25,977 nucleotides of DNA, from the NCBI GenBank assembly GCA_011391185.1, contig JAABRB010000007.1, positions 1 through 25,977 of the forward strand, given 5' to 3'. How positions within the stretch are numbered: the stretch's first letter is position 1; each line of letters opens with the position of its first letter. Below, in pieces: positions 1 through 7,911 of this stretch. The notes under the pieces were generated by a model. That model was not told the DNA's origin and searched no databases. It worked only from the letters and a program-made list of their open reading frames with translations. The position numbers and the translations under genes were made by a program. This DNA is from Betaproteobacteria bacterium. Its GTDB lineage: Bacteria > Pseudomonadota > Gammaproteobacteria > Burkholderiales > SG8-39.

Positions 1-110
1 AGTGGCGCCAGCCCGTAAAGGAGGAACGTGAGTAATCCCGCGGTAATGCTGCGCTCCGTAACCGCCATGAGGACCGTTACGAAGAGCCAGGCGATGGCGA
101 CGATATGCAT
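1..110 (-). CDS. Small membrane protein, N-terminal fragment (runs off window start)
   Basis: Reading leftwards from the ATG at 110-108 gives 36 open codons, starting MHIVAIAWLFVTVLMAV and ending LLYGLAPL at the window edge. Two hydrophobic stretches separated by TERS suggest a small inner-membrane protein. It resembles, from memory, short conserved hypothetical membrane proteins of betaproteobacteria with an LYG-LPL motif; this is family recall, not a search. No strong ribosome binding site is visible, and a TTG four codons upstream is an alternative start. It is divergent from phaC, with 174 bases between the two starts. Function unknown. Confidence 0.5.
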   Translation of the reverse strand, partial: MHIVAIAWLFVTVLMAVTERSITAGLLTFLLYGLAP

Positions 111-284
111 GGGAGCAGGCAAAGTCTGCGACGTGGCGACTGCATTCTAGCGGGACGGACTCATGGTTAGGCCGGTGCGCGCTGGATTCGGCCGATCGGG
201 TGCGCGAAGTGGGGGCGCCTGGATGCTCGTTCCGAACTGCTATCATCTTGTTTGATAGAAAAAAACCCGGTGGAATGAGCATTC

Positions 285-313
285 TTGACACTGCGATTGT
301 GCGGTGCAATACT
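285..313 (+). promoter_or_regulatory. Candidate sigma-70 promoter for phaC
   Basis: A perfect -35 hexamer TTGACA (285-290) is followed after 17 bases by AATACT (308-313), a 4/6 match to the -10 consensus. The spacer and -10 carry a loose TGC/GCA dyad (ATTGTGCGGTGCAAT, 296-310). If used, transcription would start near 320, so the TTG at 285 could not be the translation start of phaC. Sequence match only. Confidence 0.35.
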
Positions 314-2090
314 GAAGCGTTATCCCTCGGGCAACGCGCTGCTGCGGCACGGAAACTTGTTCCCGCCACATCCCCCGCCGTCATTTCCCCCCTCGTTCGA
401 CCCGACGCTGCAGGCTGGTCCGGCGGTCGTGTCGGGTCTGCTGCAATGGCTTTCCAGCGGATCGGACTCGGACGCCGTGCGCCAGTTCGCCGACTGGTCC
501 ACGCGATCGGCGCGCGCGATGGAACTCCATACGGCGCACTACCAGCGCACCGCGACGCTGTGGCAGACGATGTTTGCGCGCCGCGACGGAGCGGTCCCTG
601 ACCCTGTGGCGCGACCCGACGCCGGCGATCGGCGATTCGCAGCCGCCGAGTGGCGAGATGACGCTTACTTCGATTTCATCAAGCAAAGCTATCTCCTCAA
701 CGCGCGGTTCCTCACCGAACTGGTCGACGCGGCGGAGATCGAGCTCCGCGCCAAGGGGCAGCTGCGCTTCTTCACGCGGCAGTTCATCGACGCTTCGAGC
801 CCGGCAAACTTCGCTGCGACCAACCCCGAGGTGATGCGTCTCGCGCGCGAGTCGAACGGCGAGACGATCACGCGCGGCGCGCAGAACCTGTTCGGCGATG
901 CCGTCAAGGGACGCATTTCGACCACCGACGAGGCCACGTTCACGGTGGGCAGGAATCTCGCGGCGACGCCCGGCGCCGTAGTCTTCGAGAACGAGCTGAT
1001 CCAGCTCATCCAGTACAAGCCGGCGACCGGAGTCGTGCGCGCCCGGCCGCTGGTGATTGTCCCGCCGTGCATCAACAAGTTCTACGTGCTGGACCTGACC
1101 CGGGAGAACTCTTTCGTGCGGTACGCAGTGGAGCAGGGGAACACCGTGTTCCTGGTGTCCTGGCGAAACGTCACGGCTGAACTCGGGAACCTCAACTGGG
1201 ACGACTACGTTCGCGATGGCGTCATTCGCGCGCTGGAGGCAGCGCGCGCGATATCGAAGGCCGACAAGGTGAATGCCCTCGGCTTCTGCGTCGGCGGGAC
1301 GCTGCTCGCGTCGACGCTCGCCGTGCTTGCCGCGCGCGGCGATGACTGGGCCGCGAGCCTGACGCTGCTTGCCACGCTGCTCGACTACGCGGACCCTGGC
1401 GAGATCGGGCTGTTCGTGGACGAGCCGAGCGTCGCGGCGAAGGAAGCCGAGATCGGCGCAGGCGGCATTCTGGAAGGGCGCAATCTCGCCTTTGTCTTTT
1501 CCATGCTGCGCGCGAACGATCTGGTCTGGTCGTACGTGATCAACAATTATCTGAAGGGCCGGGATCCGGACGCGTTCGACATCCTGTACTGGAATGCCGA
1601 CTCGACCAACCTTCCCGGGCCGATGTACTGCTGGTACGTGCGAAACATGTACCTCGAGAACCGCTTGCGCGAGCCGGGGGCTCTGACGGTTTGCGGCGAG
1701 CGGGTCGACCTCGGCAGTCTGCGCATGCCTGCCTACATCCTCGGCACGCGCGAAGACCATATCGTGCCGTGGAAGGCTGCCTATGCGTCGGCGCGCCTGC
1801 TCGGGGGCCGAGTGCGGTTCGTCCTGGGCGCGAGCGGGCACATCGCAGGCGTCGTGAACCCGGCGGCCAGGAATCGCCGCAGCTACTGGACGCGCGAGAT
1901 CGTCACCGATTCGCCCGAACCGTGGCTCGCGGGCGCACGCGAGGCGCAGGGTAGCTGGTGGGGCGACTGGAACGCCTGGCTCGCGCCGCACGCGGGCGGT
2001 GAGAAGCCGGCGCCGAAGCGGTTGGGCGGCGGCAAGTACAAGCGCATCGAGAATGCGCCGGGACGCTACGTGCAGTTCCGGGTGGTGTGA
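285..2090 (+). CDS. phaC: Class I poly(3-hydroxyalkanoate) synthase PhaC
   Basis: Polymerises (R)-3-hydroxyacyl-CoA into polyhydroxyalkanoate at the granule surface. The protein matches class I synthases such as that of Cupriavidus necator along nearly its whole length: SPANFLATNPE-like block, VPPCIN, FLVSWRN, the lipase-like box [16 protein letters not shown] and GASGHIAGV. Numbered from the TTG at 285, the catalytic triad is Cys335, Asp491 and His519; the Asp-His spacing of 28 equals that of C. necator. The 601-residue reading is slightly longer than usual. The start is unsure because TTG 285 lies inside a -35 consensus; later in-frame starts are TTG 357, GTG 429 and ATG 519. The proline-rich stretch just after residue 25 ([13 protein letters not shown]) looks unlike a conserved domain. 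It is followed after 43 bases by phaA. Function is very sure; the 5' end is not. Confidence 0.93.
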   Translation: MTLRLCGAILKRYPSGNALLRHGNLFPPHPPPSFPPSFDPTLQAGPAVVSGLLQWLSSGSDSDAVRQFADWSTRSARAMELHTAHYQRTATLWQTMFARRDGAVPDPVARPDAGDRRFAAAEWRDDAYFDFIKQSYLLNARFLTELVDAAEIELRAKGQLRFFTRQFIDASSPANFAATNPEVMRLARESNGETITRGAQNLFGDAVKGRISTTDEATFTVGRNLAATPGAVVFENELIQLIQYKPATGVVRARPLVIVPPCINKFYVLDLTRENSFVRYAVEQGNTVFLVSWRNVTAELGNLNWDDYVRDGVIRALEAARAISKADKVNALGFCVGGTLLASTLAVLAARGDDWAASLTLLATLLDYADPGEIGLFVDEPSVAAKEAEIGAGGILEGRNLAFVFSMLRANDLVWSYVINNYLKGRDPDAFDILYWNADSTNLPGPMYCWYVRNMYLENRLREPGALTVCGERVDLGSLRMPAYILGTREDHIVPWKAAYASARLLGGRVRFVLGASGHIAGVVNPAARNRRSYWTREIVTDSPEPWLAGAREAQGSWWGDWNAWLAPHAGGEKPAPKRLGGGKYKRIENAPGRYVQFRVV

Positions 2091-2133
2091 AAAATGGACC
2101 CGATGGTTCGCAGTTCTACGAAGGAGACACAGC

Positions 2134-3312
2134 ATGACTGACGTTGTCATAGTCGCCGCGGCCCGTACCGCGGTAGGAAGCTTCAGTGGAGCGATCTCGA
2201 AAATTCCCGCGTCGGACCTTGGCGCGCATCTGATCAGGTCGCTGCTGGCCAATTCCGGCGTGAAGCCCGAACAGGTGTCCGAGGTCATCCTCGGACAGGT
2301 TCTGACCGCCGGAGCGGGCCAGAACCCCGCGCGCCAGGCATCGATCCGCGCCGGGCTGCCGGACATGGTCCCGGCGATGACCATCAACAAGGTGTGCGGT
2401 TCGGGACTCAAGGCAACCCATCTTGCCGCGCAGGCGATCTTGGCTGGAGACGCCGAGATCGTGATTGCCGGTGGACAGGAGAGCATGAGCCTTGCGCCGC
2501 ACGTGATGATGGGGTCGCGCGGCGGGTTCCGGATGGGCGACGCGAAATTGCAGGACTCGATGATCGTCGATGGCCTGTGGGATGTGTACAACCAGTACCA
2601 CATGGGCGTCACCGCCGAGAACGTCGCCAAGAAGTACGGCGTCACGCGCGAGGATCAGGATCGCTTCGCGTTCGAGTCGCAGCGCAAGGCGGAGGAGGCC
2701 CAGAATGCCGGCAAGTTCAAGGACGAAATCGTGCCCGTCGAGATTCCGCAGCGGAAGGGGGCGCCGGTCGTTTTCGATACCGACGAGTACCCCAAGCACG
2801 GGACGACGCTCGAGGCGCTCGCAGCGCTGCGACCCGCTTTCGACAAGCAGGGCACGGTGACGGCCGGCAACGCCTCCGGCCTCAATGACGGCGCTGCTGC
2901 CGTCATCATGATGTCCGCCAAGAAGGCCGCAGCACTGGGCCTCAAGCCGCTTGCGCGGATCAAGGCGTATTCGTCGGCGGGCGTCGACCCGCAGATCATG
3001 GGCATGGGCCCCGTGCCGGCGTCCAAGCTCTGCCTGTCGAAGGCCGGCTGGAAGCCCCAGGACCTCGACCTGATGGAGATCAACGAGGCATTCGCGGCGC
3101 AGGCCTGTGCGGTGAACAAGGAGATGGGCTGGGATACGTCGAAGATCAACGTCAACGGCGGAGCGATCGCGATCGGGCATCCGATCGGGGCCTCGGGTTG
3201 CCGCATCCTGGTGACACTGATCCACGAGATGATCCGCCGGGACGCCCACAAGGGACTCGCATCGCTCTGTATCGGGGGTGGCATGGGCGTCGCGCTGGCG
3301 ATCGAGCGCTAG
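2134..3312 (+). CDS. phaA: Acetyl-CoA acetyltransferase (beta-ketothiolase) PhaA
   Basis: Condenses two acetyl-CoA to acetoacetyl-CoA, the first step of PHB synthesis. The ATG at 2134 has a good ribosome binding site, AAGGAG at 2121-2126. The 392-residue product has the usual thiolase length. It carries the nucleophile Cys88 in NKVCGSG, His349 in GHPIGASG and Cys379 in SLCIGGG, the classic Cys/His/Cys set, plus NEAFA and the GGQESMS segment. It lies between phaC and phaB1 on the same strand, so a phaCAB operon is likely. A second thiolase (7912-9093) is of a different subtype. In-frame sequence upstream of 2134 overlaps phaC and is not expected to be translated. Confidence 0.95.
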   Translation: MTDVVIVAAARTAVGSFSGAISKIPASDLGAHLIRSLLANSGVKPEQVSEVILGQVLTAGAGQNPARQASIRAGLPDMVPAMTINKVCGSGLKATHLAAQAILAGDAEIVIAGGQESMSLAPHVMMGSRGGFRMGDAKLQDSMIVDGLWDVYNQYHMGVTAENVAKKYGVTREDQDRFAFESQRKAEEAQNAGKFKDEIVPVEIPQRKGAPVVFDTDEYPKHGTTLEALAALRPAFDKQGTVTAGNASGLNDGAAAVIMMSAKKAAALGLKPLARIKAYSSAGVDPQIMGMGPVPASKLCLSKAGWKPQDLDLMEINEAFAAQACAVNKEMGWDTSKINVNGGAIAIGHPIGASGCRILVTLIHEMIRRDAHKGLASLCIGGGMGVALAIER

Positions 3313-3396
3313 AAGCGCAGGCGGCGCGCAGCCGGCGGCGGGACATCAATTGCCGACGGCGCGCAACTGAATTACTTACAGGGAAGGAAGCATGGG

Positions 3397-4137
3397 ATGA
3401 AGCAACGCGTCGCATTCGTGACCGGTGGAATGGGGGGCATCGGTACGGCGATCTGCAAGCGACTCGCCAGGGACGGCAACAAGGTCGTCGCCAACTGCCT
3501 GCCGGGATACGAGAAGAAGGACGAGTGGCTGCAGGCGATGCGGGACGAGCGGTACGACGTCTACTCGGCCGAGGGCAACGTCGAGGCGTACGAGTCGTGC
3601 GCGGAGATGTTCTACAAGCTCCGGTCAGTGGTGGGTCCGGTCGACATGCTGGTGAACAATGCCGGGATCACGCGCGACGGGGTCTTCCGGCGCATGACGC
3701 CCGGTGACTGGTATGCGGTGATCAACACCAACCTCAACTCGGTGTTCAACGTCACGCGCCAGGTGATCGATGGCATGATGGAGCGCGGCTGGGGCCGGGT
3801 CGTGAACATCTCCTCGGTGAATGCGCTGAAGGGCCAGTTCGGTCAGACGAACTACTCGGCGGCAAAGGCCGGCATGCACGGCTTTTCCAAGGCGCTCGCC
3901 CAGGAGGTCGTGAGAAAGGGTGTTACGGTGAACACCCTTTCGCCGGGCTACGTCAACACCGACATGGTGCGCGCGATGAAACCGGAGATTCTGCAGAACA
4001 TCGTGGGTTCGATTCCCATGGGGCGGCTCGCCGAGCCGGGGGAAATCGCCGGGCTGATCGCGTACCTCTGCTCCGATGAGGCTGGTTACATTACCGGCGC
4101 GAACATCTCGATCAACGGCGGCCTGCACATGGACTGA
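3397..4137 (+). CDS. phaB: Acetoacetyl-CoA reductase PhaB, copy 1
   Basis: Short-chain dehydrogenase of 246 residues that reduces acetoacetyl-CoA to (R)-3-hydroxybutyryl-CoA with NADPH. Visible elements are the cofactor motif TGGMGGIG (9-16), NNAG (87-90), and the active site Ser140, Tyr153 and Lys157 in NISS and YSAAK. It ends in NGGLHMD, as PhaB proteins usually do. The ribosome binding region GGGAAGGAAG (3381-3390) precedes two ATGs. The one at 3392 opens ATG GGA TGA and stops at once, so 3397 is the start. It follows phaA by 84 bases and precedes a close paralogue by 91 bases. A strong hairpin lies inside the gene at 3914-3941. Confidence 0.95.
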   Translation: MKQRVAFVTGGMGGIGTAICKRLARDGNKVVANCLPGYEKKDEWLQAMRDERYDVYSAEGNVEAYESCAEMFYKLRSVVGPVDMLVNNAGITRDGVFRRMTPGDWYAVINTNLNSVFNVTRQVIDGMMERGWGRVVNISSVNALKGQFGQTNYSAAKAGMHGFSKALAQEVVRKGVTVNTLSPGYVNTDMVRAMKPEILQNIVGSIPMGRLAEPGEIAGLIAYLCSDEAGYITGANISINGGLHMD

Positions 4138-4228
4138 CGCGGATTGCGTCTTCGAGGCCGTGGCGCGGAGGCATGCCATAATCCCCCGGGAGCTGCGAGC
4201 GAGGGTTCGGCAAGGAAGGCGGGCAAAG

Positions 4229-4972
4229 ATGGCGCAGAGAGTGGCTTTGATAACGGGCGGCATGGGCGGACTGGGCGAGTCGATCAGCCTGAAGATGCAC
4301 GATGCGGGATTCCGGGTCGTCGTGACGCATTCGCCGGGCAACAAGAACGCCGCGGCATGGAATGCGGAAATGAAGTCGAAGGGCTACGATTTTCACCCGG
4401 TCCCGGTGGATGTCGCCGACTTCGAGTCGTGTCAGCAATGCGCGGCGCGAGTTGAGTCCGAGGTGGGACATGTCGATATCCTGGTCAACAACGCCGGCAT
4501 CACCCGCGACATGACGTTCAAGAAGATGGGCAAGCTCGACTGGGACGCGGTGATGAAGACCAATCTCGACAGCGTCTTCAACATGACCAAGCCGGTCTGC
4601 GAGGGCATGGTCGAGCGCGGCTGGGGCCGCGTCATCAACGTCTCCTCGGTGAACGGGCAGAAGGGCGCGTTCGGCCAGACGAACTACTCGGCGGCCAAGG
4701 CAGGCATGCACGGATTCACCAAGGCGCTCGCGCTGGAGGTCGCGCGCAAGGGCGTGACCGTGAACACCATCTCGCCGGGGTACATCGGCACGAAGATGGT
4801 GATGGCCATTCCGAAGGACATCCTCGACAGCAAGATCGTCCCCCAGATCCCGGTCGGTCGCCTGGGCAAGCCGGACGAGGTGGCGGGTCTCATCATCTAT
4901 CTGTGCTCGGAGGAGGCCGCGTTCGTGACCGGCGCAAACATCGCCATCAATGGCGGCCAGCACATGTACTGA
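4229..4972 (+). CDS. phaB: Acetoacetyl-CoA reductase PhaB, copy 2
   Basis: A second PhaB-type short-chain dehydrogenase, 247 residues, clearly a paralogue of the gene before it. It has TGGMGGLG (9-16), NNAGITRD and the active-site set Ser140, Tyr153, Lys157 at identical positions, and ends NGGQHMY. The ATG at 4229 is preceded by AAGGAAGG (4212-4219). The NSSVNGQKG..FGQTNYSAAKAG core is nearer to the C. necator PhaB sequence than copy 1 (which has NALKG). Its stop codon lies in the first unit of an octamer tandem repeat. Two reductases may differ in substrate length or cofactor preference, but the sequence does not settle this. Confidence 0.93.
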   Translation: MAQRVALITGGMGGLGESISLKMHDAGFRVVVTHSPGNKNAAAWNAEMKSKGYDFHPVPVDVADFESCQQCAARVESEVGHVDILVNNAGITRDMTFKKMGKLDWDAVMKTNLDSVFNMTKPVCEGMVERGWGRVINVSSVNGQKGAFGQTNYSAAKAGMHGFTKALALEVARKGVTVNTISPGYIGTKMVMAIPKDILDSKIVPQIPVGRLGKPDEVAGLIIYLCSEEAAFVTGANIAINGGQHMY

Positions 4973-5013
4973 GGTACTGAGGTACTGAGGTACTGAGGTA
5001 CTGAGGTACTGAG
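4966..5013 (+). repeat. Tandem repeat, six perfect copies of GTACTGAG
   Basis: The 8-bp unit GTACTGAG is repeated six times without error. The first unit contains the last sense codon (TAC) and stop codon (TGA) of phaB2. Because eight is not a multiple of three and each unit holds TGA, the array places stops in all three plus-strand frames. Confidence 0.97.
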
Positions 5014-5069
5014 ACTGCAGGGGCCCGCATGGCGCCTGATGCGCCGATGCGAGTAGGATGAACGCTATT

Positions 5070-5089
5070 CCCCGCGCAGGCGCGCGGGG
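5070..5089. terminator. Hairpin between convergent phaB2 and phasin genes, possible terminator
   Basis: CCCCGCGC (5070-5077) pairs perfectly with GCGCGGGG (5082-5089) around a 4-base loop. It lies between the convergent ends of phaB2 and phaP. No clear T tract follows on either strand, so intrinsic termination is only a guess from position. Confidence 0.35.
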
Positions 5090-5114
5090 AGCCAGGACGG
5101 GAGTGATAGTGGGG

Positions 5115-5645
5115 CTATTTCTTCGTCGCGCCGCGCACCATCTGGGCTGCGGCCGCTTTCATGGTGGACTCGGAAAGCGCCGCGAATTGCCGGGTGGCCT
5201 GGTTGAGGCTTTCCATCATGGCCGACGTGGCGGCGAGCGTCGTCTTGAGCGCCGCGGCCTGCATCTCACCGCCGGGCGCGCCCTTGGCGAGCTTTTCGGC
5301 GGACTCGGCGACGTCACTGGAAAATCCTGCGACGCCGTCCTCGAACATCCTGGCAAGCGCGGACTGCGTTTCCGCGACCAGCGCGTAGACGTTGTTCGCG
5401 TAGGCGGCCGCCTGCTGCATATTGGTTTCCGCAAGACGGCTGCGGAGCGCCATCAGATCCTGCGAATCATCGGCGGCAAGGAGCTCGCGCGCCGCCTTGC
5501 TGGTTTGCTCGAGCGTCGCGCGCGCAGCGTCGAGATTGAGCCGGAGCAGCTGCTCGGCAGTGGTGAGCCCGGTGCGGGCGTAGGTCATTGCTGCCTCGAC
5601 CGCCGCCTGGTTCCAGTTGGCCATCGGCTTGGTGGGATTGGTCAT
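5115..5645 (-). CDS. phaP: Phasin (PHA granule-associated protein)
   Basis: A 176-residue, helix-rich, alanine-rich protein typical of the phasin family of betaproteobacteria. It has the expected opening (NWNQAAVEAAM), long amphipathic heptad-like stretches, and a basic end (MVRGATKK). Phasins coat PHA granules, limit their size and fusion, and can be the most abundant granule protein. The start ATG (5645-5643) has GAGG about eight bases upstream. It is transcribed away from phaR across a 197-base shared control region with a promoter (5737-5765) and a candidate PhaR operator (5722-5738). It converges on phaB2. The family call is sure; which phasin subtype is not. Confidence 0.9.
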   Translation of the reverse strand: MTNPTKPMANWNQAAVEAAMTYARTGLTTAEQLLRLNLDAARATLEQTSKAARELLAADDSQDLMALRSRLAETNMQQAAAYANNVYALVAETQSALARMFEDGVAGFSSDVAESAEKLAKGAPGGEMQAAALKTTLAATSAMMESLNQATRQFAALSESTMKAAAAQMVRGATKK

Positions 5646-5721
5646 GCGGAGCCTCGTACTTTTGGGTTGAGGATCAGTTTCTCGAACGTGTCCGGGGAGA
5701 ATTCACGGCAGATGACGGGGT

Positions 5722-5738
5722 TTGCTGCATTGCAACAA
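5722..5738. promoter_or_regulatory. Candidate PhaR operator
   Basis: The 17-mer TTGCTGCATTGCAACAA is a near-perfect palindrome: 14 of 17 positions match its reverse complement. It overlaps the outer edge of the predicted phasin -10 box and the expected start of transcription. PhaR is known to repress phasin genes by binding near the transcription start and to be released when it binds growing PHA granules. Assigning this site to PhaR is inference from palindrome, position and the adjacent phaR gene. Confidence 0.6.
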
Positions 5739-5765
5739 AATACTCTATCTCAGGAAATCTTGCAA
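5737..5765 (-). promoter_or_regulatory. Candidate sigma-70 promoter for phasin
   Basis: On the minus strand TTGCAA (5765-5760) is followed after 17 bases by TATTTT (5742-5737). Transcription would begin near 5730, inside the palindromic operator, leaving a leader of about 85 bases before the phasin ATG. Each hexamer matches the consensus at 4 of 6 positions. Confidence 0.5.
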
Positions 5766-5842
5766 GCGGTGCCGTCCGTCCGTCGGTGGCATCATTGCGG
5801 TCCAGCGAGCGCTCAATGAAATCAGCGAGAATCGAAAGCACG

Positions 5843-6430
5843 ATGCCCGAATCCGTCCGACTGATCAAGAAGTACCCCAACCGCAGGCTCTACGACACGC
5901 AGACGTCGAGCTACATCACGCTTGCGGACGTCAAGGAACTCGTGCTGAAGCACGAGAAATTCCAGGTGGTGGACGCGAAATCCAGCGAGGATCTTACGCG
6001 CCAGATCCTGCTCCAGATCATCCTGGAGGAGGAGTCCGCGGGCACGCCGATGTTTTCGCACGACGCGCTCACCCATCTCATTCGCTTCTATGGCAATGCC
6101 ATGCAGGGGATCATGGGCAACTACCTGGAGCGGAACATCCAGGCGTTCATGGAGATCCAGAATAACCTGCAGGAACAGTCGCGCTCGCTCTACGGCGACT
6201 CCACGAAGGGCAACCAGGAGCTCTGGTCGCAGTTCCTGACGTTCCAGGGGCCGGCGATGCAGAGCCTGATGCAGACCTATCTGGAGCAGAGCAAGAACAT
6301 GTTCGCGCAGATGCAGGATCAGCTGCAGGTGCAGACCCGAAACATGTTCACACCGTTTGCCGGCTTCGCTCCACCCCAGGCGCGAGACGAACCGAAGCCT
6401 CCGGTCGACGAGCCCGACAAGAAGGCGTGA
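5843..6430 (+). CDS. phaR: PHA synthesis repressor PhaR
   Basis: Transcription regulator that senses PHA granules and represses phasin. The N-terminal DNA-binding domain is unmistakable: [22 protein letters not shown] (interrupted here only by numbering, residues 6 to about 27) and the [15 protein letters not shown] block. It is followed by the PHB-accumulation regulatory domain with [11 protein letters not shown] and the [18 protein letters not shown] segment, then a glutamine- and methionine-rich tail. The ATG at 5843 gives 195 residues. An in-frame ATG at 5816 would add nine residues (MKSARIEST); neither has a strong ribosome binding site, and 5843 fits the family length better. It is divergent from phaP. 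The rimO gene follows after 13 bases and may be co-transcribed. Confidence 0.93.
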   Translation: MPESVRLIKKYPNRRLYDTQTSSYITLADVKELVLKHEKFQVVDAKSSEDLTRQILLQIILEEESAGTPMFSHDALTHLIRFYGNAMQGIMGNYLERNIQAFMEIQNNLQEQSRSLYGDSTKGNQELWSQFLTFQGPAMQSLMQTYLEQSKNMFAQMQDQLQVQTRNMFTPFAGFAPPQARDEPKPPVDEPDKKA

Positions 6431-6443
6431 GCGCGATCGCGTC

Positions 6444-7796
6444 ATGGCGTTGACGCCGAAGATCGGGCTCGTTTCACTGGGGTGTCCCAAGGCGATCGTC
6501 GACTCGGAGCGCATCCTCACGCAGTTGCGCGCGGAGGGCTACGGGACATCGCAGACTTATGACGATGCGGACCTCGTCATCGTCAACACCTGCGGGTTCA
6601 TCGATCCCGCGGTCGAAGAGTCGCTCGACGCGATCGGCGAGGCGCTCGCCCGGAACGGGCGCGTAATCGTCACCGGCTGCCTCGGGGCGCAGGGTGACGT
6701 CATCAGGCGGGCGCATCCGGGCGTGCTGGCGGTCACCGGCCCGCACGATGTCCAGGCGGTCATGACAGCCGTGCACGCGGCGCAGCCGCGGCCACACGAT
6801 CCGTACGTCGACCTGGTGCCACCGCAGGGCATCCGGCTGACGCCGAAGCATTACGCCTATCTCAAGCTTTCCGAGGGTTGCAATCACCGCTGCACGTTCT
6901 GCATCATCCCCTCGATGCGCGGCGATCTCGTGAGTCGGCCGATCGGCGACGTCATGGGCGAGGCCGAGCGGCTGGTCGCCGCGGGGGTCAAGGAGCTCCT
7001 GGTGATCTCGCAGGATACGAGCGCGTATGGCGTGGACGTGCGCTACCGGACGGGGTTCTGGGGAGGGCGTCCGGTCAGGACGCGCCTCACCGATCTGGCG
7101 CGCGCGCTCGGCACACTCGGCGTCTGGGTCCGTCTGCACTACGTCTACCCGTATCCGCATGTCGACGAAGTGATTCCGTTGATGAGCGAAGGAAAGCTGC
7201 TGCCGTACCTCGATGTGCCGTTTCAGCACGCGAGCCCGCGCATTCTCAAGCTCATGAAGCGTCCCGCGAGCGGCGAGCGCAACCTCGAGCGGATCCGCGC
7301 CTGGCGCGAAGTCTGCCCCGAGCTTGCGATACGAAGCACGTTCATCGTCGGGTTTCCGGGCGAAACGGAAGCCGAATTCGAGGCGCTGCTCGCTTTTCTC
7401 GAGGAGGCGGAGCTCGATCGGGTCGGCTGCTTTGCTTATTCCCCCGTGAAGGGCGCAGCTGCCAACGCGCTGCCGGATCCGGTTCCGGAGGCCCTCAAGG
7501 AAGAGCGGCGGGCGCGGTTCATGGCCGTGCAGGAGCGCATCAGCGGCAAGCGCCTCGCCCGCAGAGTGGGCGCTACAGTGCGGGTGCTGATCGACGCGGT
7601 CGAGCCGGAGCACGCGATCGGACGCTCGGCGGCGGATGCACCGGAGATCGACGGGGTCGTCTATGTCGAGCGGGCGCGCAAGGCGAAGCCGGGCGACTGG
7701 CTGGACGTGCGAATCGCCCGTGCCGATGCGCACGATCTGTACGGGTCGCCGGCCGGATCGGCGTTGCGCAAGCGGGAGCTCGCGCCCACGAATTGA
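6444..7796 (+). CDS. rimO: Ribosomal protein uS12 methylthiotransferase RimO
   Basis: Radical-SAM enzyme of 450 residues that adds a methylthio group to the conserved aspartate of ribosomal protein S12. The N-terminal UPF0004 domain has Cys14, Cys50 and Cys79 for one Fe-S cluster, and opens [15 protein letters not shown]. The radical-SAM motif is CNHRCTFC with Cys146, Cys150 and Cys153. The central domain carries YVYPYP and the DVPFQHAS block. A C-terminal TRAM-like domain ends with the LYGSP motif typical of RimO. The start ATG (6444) is 13 bases after phaR and has a weak ribosome binding site. The phaR-rimO neighbourhood does not suggest a role in PHA synthesis. Confidence 0.95.
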   Translation: MALTPKIGLVSLGCPKAIVDSERILTQLRAEGYGTSQTYDDADLVIVNTCGFIDPAVEESLDAIGEALARNGRVIVTGCLGAQGDVIRRAHPGVLAVTGPHDVQAVMTAVHAAQPRPHDPYVDLVPPQGIRLTPKHYAYLKLSEGCNHRCTFCIIPSMRGDLVSRPIGDVMGEAERLVAAGVKELLVISQDTSAYGVDVRYRTGFWGGRPVRTRLTDLARALGTLGVWVRLHYVYPYPHVDEVIPLMSEGKLLPYLDVPFQHASPRILKLMKRPASGERNLERIRAWREVCPELAIRSTFIVGFPGETEAEFEALLAFLEEAELDRVGCFAYSPVKGAAANALPDPVPEALKEERRARFMAVQERISGKRLARRVGATVRVLIDAVEPEHAIGRSAADAPEIDGVVYVERARKAKPGDWLDVRIARADAHDLYGSPAGSALRKRELAPTN

Positions 7797-7911
7797 CGCA
7801 AACCACGGCTCGGGCGCAATCGGGGTCGCGTCCATTCATTTCTCTCCGCATCGCCGGAGAGACACAACCGCCGCGCGACAATGGCGTGCGGCGCACACGC
7901 AGGAGGAAATC

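Noticed and set aside
381..2645. Open frame of 754 codons on the minus strand opposite phaC and phaA
   Set aside because: High GC creates long antisense frames; the translation is rich in Arg, His and Ala without family features, and it crosses two firmly identified genes.
3392..3400. ATG at 3392 as start of phaB1 or a leader peptide
   Set aside because: It reads ATG GGA TGA; two codons cannot be a meaningful leader, and the conserved reductase begins at 3397.
4144..4182. Internal promoter before phaB2 (TTGCGT and CATAAT)
   Set aside because: The spacing is 27 bases, too long for a sigma-70 promoter, and no better -35 lies at 16-18 bases.
7793..7821. Promoter for bktB starting with TTGACG at the rimO stop
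   Set aside because: The hexamer 17 bases downstream is GCAATC, a poor -10 match.
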